From assembly GCA_048615375.1 (NCBI GenBank), contig JBMCLJ010000044.1:1-11279 (forward strand): a DNA stretch of 11,279 nucleotides, in the 5' to 3' direction. This DNA comes from JBMCLJ01 sp048615375. GTDB lineage: Bacteria > Patescibacteriota > Dojkabacteria > JAOAGR01. Shown piece by piece: positions 5,612 through 11,279 of this stretch; the first letter of the stretch is position 1; every line of letters starts with the position of its first letter. The translations under genes were made by a program, and so were the position numbers. The notes beneath the pieces are model-generated. The model ran no database searches, had not been told where the DNA came from, and worked only from the letters and a program-made list of their open reading frames with translations.

Positions 5612-7300
5612 ATGGTAAGCGAAATTAGGAATATACTCCGTACAGTTTTACAAAATGCTCACTATTTATGTGCATTCTTTATCTTTTCAAGTATTGTTTT
5701 GTCTGGCCCGGTTATGCCTGTGCGAGCGCAGGATCAGCCTTTGAACACTTCGGTTGAGGTGAAGGTGGTGATTGACTCGCTTGATGTTGAGCCGGGGAAA
5801 ACATTCACGTACACAGTAAATATAAAGAATAATGGAGATGGGGCAGTGAGCGACTACGAATTACGCGTTCCCTACTATCAGAAACTCAAGAATGCTTCCG
5901 TATCAAAAGTTGAGCCAGGATTTAATAAAATACTCAAGGAAGGAGATCATCCGGCTGGTTTTAATAACCGTTCGTGGCTGGTCAATAACTTTGAGCCTGG
6001 TGAGTCACGGCAATATAAAATAGTATATACAGTGGATAGTGATCTAACCGATGATGATGTTTTGGCGTATAACTTTACCTACCCGCTGACCTGGACTGAT
6101 CCTGCGGGTTTAGAATCAAACATACCAAAAACTATCAGTGAAATCAGAATAGACGCGTATATAGATTCACGCTACCAGACTTCATTTCAGGAGGGAGTGC
6201 CTGGTATAAAACAGCCTGAGAGTCCATTAAAGGATGTGCAACTGAACCAGGATACATATTACTTCAGCGGAAGTAAAACAACAAAATTTACAGATATTAA
6301 ACCATCCCAGCTCTCTGCCTTTCCAAATCTCGTTATAGAAACTGAACAGGTTTCGGTTACCTGGACTGAGCCTGTAGACTTATCAGGGGATAAAGTAGTA
6401 GAACAACTGAACAAGTTGGATACGTCTATGTCTTTACAGTGGGGAAAAATTCAGTTTAATGTTCAGTCTCTTCCATTTCTCGAAAAAACGGTTAATGTAG
6501 TGTTTAAAAACGCACCATTCGTTAATGAACCGAGGATAAAAATTGGCGGTGAGGCATTTAATCTTCAAGAGAAGGACGCGAGTCTCGATAAAGAAGCTGA
6601 TATATTAACTATAAATTCAGTCAGTATGGCTGATATCGCAATTGTTCCTGATATAGATCTGGACGATAGTGTAGTTGAAACTTCGGAAAGCACAGTTGTT
6701 CTCTCAGGAAAAGTTTCAGATCCTGAAACGAACCTTTTTTACAAAGTTGATAATAATGAAGAGAAGCAGGTAGTTGGTATCGATCTTGAAACAGGTGAAT
6801 TTGAGGTTATTCTGGAGGATGTACAGAATGTGAACCAGGTTAAGTTTATCACGACATATGAAAATGGGGAACAACGTGAGGAGATCGTGCTTGTAAAGTA
6901 TGCAGAATCTACGGTAGAGGAAGATGCTGAAGAAGATGCTGCTCCTGAAACAATAGCCGCTCTTTTTAATCCGATTACTGTTGCATTGGTTATTGCCGCG
7001 CTTGCTCTGGCATCTATGATTGGCGGGTATATTTATTACCTTTACCACAACAAGCAAAAAAGCAAACGAAATGATAAAGATGTTGAGCTATCATCCTTCA
7101 GGACAGCACTTCAGTCTAAATCTGAAGTAGAGAACAAGGGGGTAAATAAATCATTTTCACTCCGTGAAAATAAGGCATCTCCGGAATCTGCACATTCGTC
7201 TTCCCCAAAAAGCGGGGAATCGAATCTGGTAAATAAGGATTTTGGCACACTGAATCTTGGAGATCGTACTAGTTCTGATACGCCTGAAAACAGGCATTAA
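5612..7300 (+). CDS. Exported DUF11-like/Ig-like protein with C-terminal membrane anchor
   Basis: A 562-residue surface protein of unknown function. It opens with an N-terminal helix (about 18-32) and a likely signal-peptidase site VRA-QD after residue 39. Residues about 46-165 form a DUF11-like beta domain (SVEVKVVIDSLDVEPGKTF, then TYTVNIKNNGDGAVSDYELRVP, ending in a FEPGESRQYKIVYTV strand). A central part (about 180-345) has no family I know; 355-435 looks like an Ig-like fold (STVVLSGKVSDPETNLFYKV). An acidic linker (EEDAEEDAAPE) leads to one membrane helix (about 452-478), then an 84-residue cytoplasmic tail rich in Ser, Lys and Asn. There is no LPxTG sortase signal. No Shine-Dalgarno before the ATG. 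It lies 104 bp before a second, larger DUF11 protein on the same strand; the two may form one surface system, though the second has its own promoter. Confidence 0.88.
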   Translation: MVSEIRNILRTVLQNAHYLCAFFIFSSIVLSGPVMPVRAQDQPLNTSVEVKVVIDSLDVEPGKTFTYTVNIKNNGDGAVSDYELRVPYYQKLKNASVSKVEPGFNKILKEGDHPAGFNNRSWLVNNFEPGESRQYKIVYTVDSDLTDDDVLAYNFTYPLTWTDPAGLESNIPKTISEIRIDAYIDSRYQTSFQEGVPGIKQPESPLKDVQLNQDTYYFSGSKTTKFTDIKPSQLSAFPNLVIETEQVSVTWTEPVDLSGDKVVEQLNKLDTSMSLQWGKIQFNVQSLPFLEKTVNVVFKNAPFVNEPRIKIGGEAFNLQEKDASLDKEADILTINSVSMADIAIVPDIDLDDSVVETSESTVVLSGKVSDPETNLFYKVDNNEEKQVVGIDLETGEFEVILEDVQNVNQVKFITTYENGEQREEIVLVKYAESTVEEDAEEDAAPETIAALFNPITVALVIAALALASMIGGYIYYLYHNKQKSKRNDKDVELSSFRTALQSKSEVENKGVNKSFSLRENKASPESAHSSSPKSGESNLVNKDFGTLNLGDRTSSDTPENRH

Positions 7301-7317
7301 TTGCGAAAATAACCCGC

Positions 7318-7326
7318 TGATATAAT
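7318..7326 (+). promoter_or_regulatory. Extended -10 promoter of the 1094-aa surface protein
   Basis: TGATATAAT is an extended -10 with a full TATAAT. The start near 7333 gives a leader of about 70 nt. A 6-bp hairpin GGAGTT/AACTCC (7327-7342) overlaps the start region. No -35 match is seen. Confidence 0.6.
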
Positions 7327-7404
7327 GGAGTTGAATAACTCCCAGGCTTCTGGTATCTTGGAAGAGTAATCTTACACAACTGTCTAAGTAAACAGCCTAA
7401 TTGT

Positions 7405-10400
7405 ATGACTAAATTAAATATAACCAGAAATCCGAGATTACTCACTTTCATCCTGCTTTTCTTCACGTTTGGTCTCGCCGCGGTAGCAATCATCACCGCT
7501 ATTAGTTTACAGAATCGTAGCGATGTAACCCCTACGGATTCAAGTGCAGCAACTACTAACTGTAAGGTGCTTGCTGATAACGCAGCAGGGGATGTAAGTC
7601 TTTGTTCAGATGCATGGGATTTTAACGAATCAGACCCCTGTTCGCCTGGTTATATGAAAGTATGTGATGGGCCTTTTCCAGAGATACTGGAATACCAGGA
7701 TGGAAAGCCAGTTTATAAGGGAGGTAAAGAAATATGTGAGCCTGTGCGATGTGGGGGTACATGTGACGATAAAACAACTGCTGGTCCGCACTACGCTCCC
7801 GAATGTAATAATCCTTACTGGTGCGAACAAAAAATTACTCCTGTAACTGACACTCCAGTGACCATCACCGACACCCCTGTCACTACAACACCTGATACTC
7901 CAAAAGGCAGTGTTCGCGTAGAATATAAGTGTGTCGATGGTGATCCGGATAGTGATGACAGATTTGACTTAAGAGTTGATATTCCAAATCAGTTTGGACA
8001 AGACTTGGGTACAAAGTCACTAACTTCTGAGCCTGGCAGTACCACTATAGATGAGATCAGCGACTTTCCAGTTGACGTAAACGTCACTGTAACTAATACT
8101 CAAGGAGGGATTTGGGTTTACGAAGATGGCTGTACTAGTGGAGTTGGTGGAAAAGTAGGTGATGGTGGATTTTGCACAATTGAATTTAAAGGCTGTAAAG
8201 ATGACGACACTACAACTGATACTCCTGTGACGGAAATAACAACTACTACTGATCAACCACGAGCAAATGTTGATTGCCAGCAACTGTCGGTTACCCCACT
8301 GAACGGTGATAACGCAACCTTTAACGCTGGCCAGCTTGTGCCTGGAAATACCTATAGACTGGATGTAACCACGGGTACCCCATCAAGACTTGGTACACGA
8401 TACGCAGTAAAAATTGGCTCAGGTCCGTGGTCAGTAATCGCGAATACAATTGGAGATGGAGCGAACAAAGGTATTAACTTTAATGATCACTATCAACCTA
8501 CGTATGTAGACTTTACAGTGCCTGCAGACCTCCCGCCCAATACCACCATTGACTTTGCTGGAGCAAATGTATTTAAGGTGGATCCCGTTGGTACTTTGAC
8601 GACACAGCCTGGAACCGATGTGCCTGACAATGATTCAAATAGCAATGTACTTGTATGTGGATCATCAAGTCCTGGAATGGTTCGTACAATTGATGAAGGC
8701 AATCCAGTAACAGTTATAGATCCGCAGACAGGTGGTACATTTACAAATCCTCATACGTATAGAATTGATGAAGGTAGACTGAATGAACTACGTGTCAGCT
8801 GTACTCCAAGCAGTGGTTGTAGCAAAACGTATACCTTGGCAGTAGATGTACCTGAATGTACTGGACTTGATTACAATCCTAAGACGAATGTCAAGCAGGG
8901 AGATACAGTTTCTGTAACAGTAGCCGGTGAAAATGCCAGTACCTATAAAGTTGTATATTCAGGGGGAGAGACCGAAGTCAATTCCACTGGTACATTTAAT
9001 ATAACGATTCCTACAGATACTAGCCGGGATAGCTTTGACATGGTAGGTTACGTGGGTACAGATACACCTACTATAACTTCTGATGATGCAGCATGCAAAG
9101 CTTCACTGACTTTCATACCGGATACAGATGTAGATAAAACTATCAATACATCCGAATCAACATTAGTAAACGATGATACCCCAATCGTAGACAGTTCCTC
9201 TACAGTTGTATACGATGTTGTGGTAAGCAACGGGGGAACTCAAATGCTCCAAAATGTATATGTAGAAGATACATTATCTGCTTATAAAAATGACGGTACA
9301 TCAATAACGCCTTTTGGATCGATAACTGCAGCTACGCCACTTACAAGTCCGGGGCCTAATTCAACTCCTTTAAGTCTCGCGGTAGCCAGTCAGGACGCGA
9401 CAACTGTAACATGGCAGAAAATTGATAAGTTTTTCCCAACTGAGCAATATACTGGTAAAGTTACGGCTGATATTAGCGATTTTAACGCTGCTGATGATCC
9501 CTATTTACGAAATGAAGTGTGTATCTTTGTAGATAATAACGGTAATGCTTCTTATGATAATGGTGAGTTCAGGAAATGCAGTCACGTTGATGTCTATACC
9601 AGCCAGCCGGATCTGACTGTTCGTAAGGTAGCCCTTACTCTGGATGGTGATGACGCGGAAGTGGTAGAGCCTGGAGAGAGGTTTAAGTATGAAATCACGC
9701 TGACAAATACTGGTACAACTGACATTGATCTTTCTACTGTTACTGTGACTGATACTTTTGACGAAAACTTTATTGATACTTTTGATATTTTTACAGACAG
9801 CGCGGTACCAGCGGGTGCTACTTTGACAGGTAATCAAATCGTGTGGGCAGCAGGTACGTTAAGTGGGACTCTGTCCGCTGGAGGAACATTTAATCTATCA
9901 TTTGAACTGGCTCCGAAAGATAGTTTCTTTGAAGGTAAAGAAGTGTGTTCAGAGACTGTACAAAATACCGTTCAAGCATCTACACCGGGTTACAAGACTC
10001 CAGAAAGTCCGCCAGAATATATTACCGTGTATGAGCCTGAATGTAGTGAAGACTTCGTGATCGATAAAGAGGCTAATCCAAGGACAGTTCCAAGGAATGG
10101 TACGGTAACCTATACAGCCACCGTGACAAATACTGGGAATAGATCCGGGCCAATCTTAAAGATTGTTGATGACTATCCTGATGAGTTTTCCTATGTTCCA
10201 GGATCATCTTCATTCATTGGTCCTGACGGAGATGAGATGCAAAAAGAGCCTGCCGATGATGGCGGAAACCTGACGTGGGAATTCACAAGTGAGGAAGCGA
10301 TCACACTGGCACCAGAAGAATCCCTTACATTGATATACCAGATGACTGTAAGTTCGTTAGAAGGGCCAGAGTATGACGATATGGAATGTCCTTCAGGATC

Positions 10401-10689
10401 ATTTACCAATATAATCAGACTTGTAAATCCTCCTGGAGGTTCTGATCAGGAAACCGTTACAGTAACTACCCTTACATGCAACGGGCTCAACGATAACCCC
10501 GCTCTTATTGCAGGTCTCGTTGGCGCAACGGGAGTAGTATTCATGGGAGGATATGTACTTTCCCGGAGGAGGTTTGGACTAAAATTCCAGGGAAATTCAG
10601 GTCGATTCAAACCACCAAAAGGAATCGATAATCTTACCAAGGTAGTGGAGCAGTTAAAGAGAGGATCCACAAGTAGGCGAAAAAAGTAA
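7405..10689 (+). CDS. Large Cys-rich, DUF11-repeat surface protein anchored in the membrane
   Basis: A 1094-residue modular surface protein; function unknown, with adhesion or envelope structure the likeliest kind of role. Layout: N-terminal helix (about 13-36, signal anchor or uncleaved signal); a Cys-rich module with nine Cys (about 53-140); a Thr/Pro/Asp linker with repeated TDTPVT (145-165); a second Cys-containing beta module (about 168-266); a second TDTPVT linker (about 269-285); an Ig-like stretch (about 290-400) and further Cys-bearing beta segments (to about 565). Three DUF11-type domains follow (about 575-690, 735-850, 883-1000), each with the family pattern of a VEPGE-like or VPRNG turn, a YxVxVTNTG-like strand and a VTDT or VDDY motif. 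One helix (about 1033-1052) precedes an SRRRF stop-transfer and a 40-residue basic tail. No LPxTG. The ATG has no Shine-Dalgarno. Confidence 0.88.
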   Translation: MTKLNITRNPRLLTFILLFFTFGLAAVAIITAISLQNRSDVTPTDSSAATTNCKVLADNAAGDVSLCSDAWDFNESDPCSPGYMKVCDGPFPEILEYQDGKPVYKGGKEICEPVRCGGTCDDKTTAGPHYAPECNNPYWCEQKITPVTDTPVTITDTPVTTTPDTPKGSVRVEYKCVDGDPDSDDRFDLRVDIPNQFGQDLGTKSLTSEPGSTTIDEISDFPVDVNVTVTNTQGGIWVYEDGCTSGVGGKVGDGGFCTIEFKGCKDDDTTTDTPVTEITTTTDQPRANVDCQQLSVTPLNGDNATFNAGQLVPGNTYRLDVTTGTPSRLGTRYAVKIGSGPWSVIANTIGDGANKGINFNDHYQPTYVDFTVPADLPPNTTIDFAGANVFKVDPVGTLTTQPGTDVPDNDSNSNVLVCGSSSPGMVRTIDEGNPVTVIDPQTGGTFTNPHTYRIDEGRLNELRVSCTPSSGCSKTYTLAVDVPECTGLDYNPKTNVKQGDTVSVTVAGENASTYKVVYSGGETEVNSTGTFNITIPTDTSRDSFDMVGYVGTDTPTITSDDAACKASLTFIPDTDVDKTINTSESTLVNDDTPIVDSSSTVVYDVVVSNGGTQMLQNVYVEDTLSAYKNDGTSITPFGSITAATPLTSPGPNSTPLSLAVASQDATTVTWQKIDKFFPTEQYTGKVTADISDFNAADDPYLRNEVCIFVDNNGNASYDNGEFRKCSHVDVYTSQPDLTVRKVALTLDGDDAEVVEPGERFKYEITLTNTGTTDIDLSTVTVTDTFDENFIDTFDIFTDSAVPAGATLTGNQIVWAAGTLSGTLSAGGTFNLSFELAPKDSFFEGKEVCSETVQNTVQASTPGYKTPESPPEYITVYEPECSEDFVIDKEANPRTVPRNGTVTYTATVTNTGNRSGPILKIVDDYPDEFSYVPGSSSFIGPDGDEMQKEPADDGGNLTWEFTSEEAITLAPEESLTLIYQMTVSSLEGPEYDDMECPSGSFTNIIRLVNPPGGSDQETVTVTTLTCNGLNDNPALIAGLVGATGVVFMGGYVLSRRRFGLKFQGNSGRFKPPKGIDNLTKVVEQLKRGSTSRRKK

Positions 10690-10697
10690 CAAGCAAG

Positions 10698-10729
10698 TAT
10701 ATCGGGAACACGAGAAAGTTCCCGATATA
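10698..10729 (+). terminator. Perfect 12-bp hairpin after the 1094-aa gene, no U-tract
   Basis: TATATCGGGAAC (10698-10709) pairs exactly with GTTCCCGATATA (10718-10729) around an 8-nt loop, 9 bp after the stop codon. The position suggests transcript 3'-end formation or stabilisation, but TCCTATATATCG follows instead of a T-run, so it is not a standard intrinsic terminator. Confidence 0.5.
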
Positions 10730-10766
10730 TCCTATATATCGATGACTACCAAATTAAGATGGATTT

Positions 10767-10775
10767 TGCTAAATT
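10767..10775 (+). promoter_or_regulatory. Possible extended -10 of the right-edge membrane gene
   Basis: TGCTAAATT resembles the extended -10 elements elsewhere in the window. Transcription would start about 10782-10785, at or just before the ATG at 10785, so the mRNA could be leaderless. The match is weaker than the others. Confidence 0.3.
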
Positions 10776-10784
10776 GACACAGTT

Positions 10785-11279
10785 ATGTATTTATACTACC
10801 TGTTCATAATCTCCTTCTTATATTTTCCATTGAAAATTGTACTGAAACGAACAATTTTAAAGAAATTCAGGACTTCTCCTATTAACATTGAACTACTGGA
10901 GTTTATAGGATTTGCGGTATTTATTGGCTTATTGTTTAATAACATCATTGACTCGACCAGTGTCAACACAAGTGATTTTGTAATCTCAAAGCCTATTGTG
11001 CTGGTTTCATTAGTCGCCACTATCATTTCTTTAGGAATTGGACTGGGCATGAAGTATGCGAGTGAAATGTTCGAAAAGTACTACCCGATTACAGAAGACA
11101 ATCAACTTAAGCCGATGAATTTTATTAATAAAGTGTACGCACAGCTCTGGATTCATATCAGTTTTCTTTCGTTATTTTTTTTATTTGCGCTTATGGAGGT
11201 TTCAAGGGAGAGAGTTGAAATTCCTATGGGCGTTGAGATACTTATGTATAGTGCCAGTCTGGCAACCGGAGTTATGTAT
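10785..11279 (+). CDS. Multi-helix membrane protein, incomplete at the right edge
   Basis: The frame is open from ATG 10785 to the last base (165 codons, no stop), so the gene continues beyond the window. I do not recognise the family. Hydrophobic helices appear at about 3-20, 37-55, 70-89, 119-138 and from about 152 on, separated by short polar stretches; KRTILKKFR (21-29) would be a cytoplasmic loop by the positive-inside rule. The segment KYASEMFEKYYPITEDNQLKP (about 90-110, given by its ends) is the longest polar loop. An in-frame TAA at 10770-10772 means 10785 is the first possible ATG. No Shine-Dalgarno. It follows the hairpin at 10698-10729 and probably forms a new transcription unit. 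Confidence 0.75.
   Translation, partial: MYLYYLFIISFLYFPLKIVLKRTILKKFRTSPINIELLEFIGFAVFIGLLFNNIIDSTSVNTSDFVISKPIVLVSLVATIISLGIGLGMKYASEMFEKYYPITEDNQLKPMNFINKVYAQLWIHISFLSLFFLFALMEVSRERVEIPMGVEILMYSASLATGVMY

Noticed and set aside
7282..7295. GCCTG/CAGGC hairpin at the end of the 562-aa gene as an intrinsic terminator
   Set aside because: The stem is 5 bp, lies within the last codons and has no T-run after it; termination there is not supported.
8020..10670. Open frames antisense to the 1094-aa gene
   Set aside because: They mirror the codon pattern of the real gene, have Ser/Thr-rich improbable compositions and no promoters.
10774..10797. TTGACA and TATACT as a promoter before the right-edge gene
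   Set aside because: The spacing is only 12 nt, and the TATACT lies inside the coding region after ATG 10785.

Overview
The window looks like ordinary chromosome of a bacterium with a small, moderately AT-rich genome. I favour a member of the Patescibacteria (Candidate Phyla Radiation), possibly near Dojkabacteria or Microgenomates. This rests on style rather than a marker gene: big secreted proteins with DUF11-type repeats and Thr/Pro/Asp linkers, almost no Shine-Dalgarno sequences, many small membrane proteins of unknown role, and a KMSKR-type leucyl-tRNA synthetase. TGA is used only as a stop and never occurs inside the recognised proteins, so recoding of TGA (as in Gracilibacteria/SR1) is not indicated. 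No mobile element, CRISPR array or rRNA was seen.

Left part (1-2345, minus strand): leuS for leucyl-tRNA synthetase. It ends at a TGA just where the C-terminal anticodon-binding domain should begin. In front of it lies a compact transcriptional T-box riboswitch, with a textbook antiterminator (7-nt bulge UGGUACC) competing with a U-tailed terminator hairpin. The bulge matches a tRNA ending in ACCA, as tRNA-Leu does. Just beyond, a divergent promoter reads into a DUF2809 membrane protein (2397-2789), apparently as a leaderless mRNA. A short two-helix membrane protein (2975-3222) follows; its reading frame is broken or shifted at a run of six A.

Middle (3221-5508, minus strand): a probable operon read from one promoter as tRNA-Val(GAC), lemA, htpX and a Gln-rich 151-residue protein of unknown function, closed by a strong hairpin terminator. 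LemA and HtpX (membrane M48 metalloprotease) are a familiar pair tied to envelope protein quality control.

Right part (5549-11279, plus strand): two large exported, membrane-anchored proteins. The first (562 aa) has a signal peptide, a DUF11-like domain, Ig-like segments, one C-terminal membrane helix and a polar cytoplasmic tail. The second (1094 aa) has an N-terminal helix, Cys-rich modules joined by TDTPVT linkers, three DUF11-type domains and a C-terminal helix with a basic tail. Each has its own promoter. A perfect 12-bp hairpin follows, then a multi-helix membrane protein that runs off the right edge.

A common thread is promoter style: before nearly every transcription unit I find an extended -10 element (TGn + TATAAT-like) with no good -35, and start codons without a Shine-Dalgarno.
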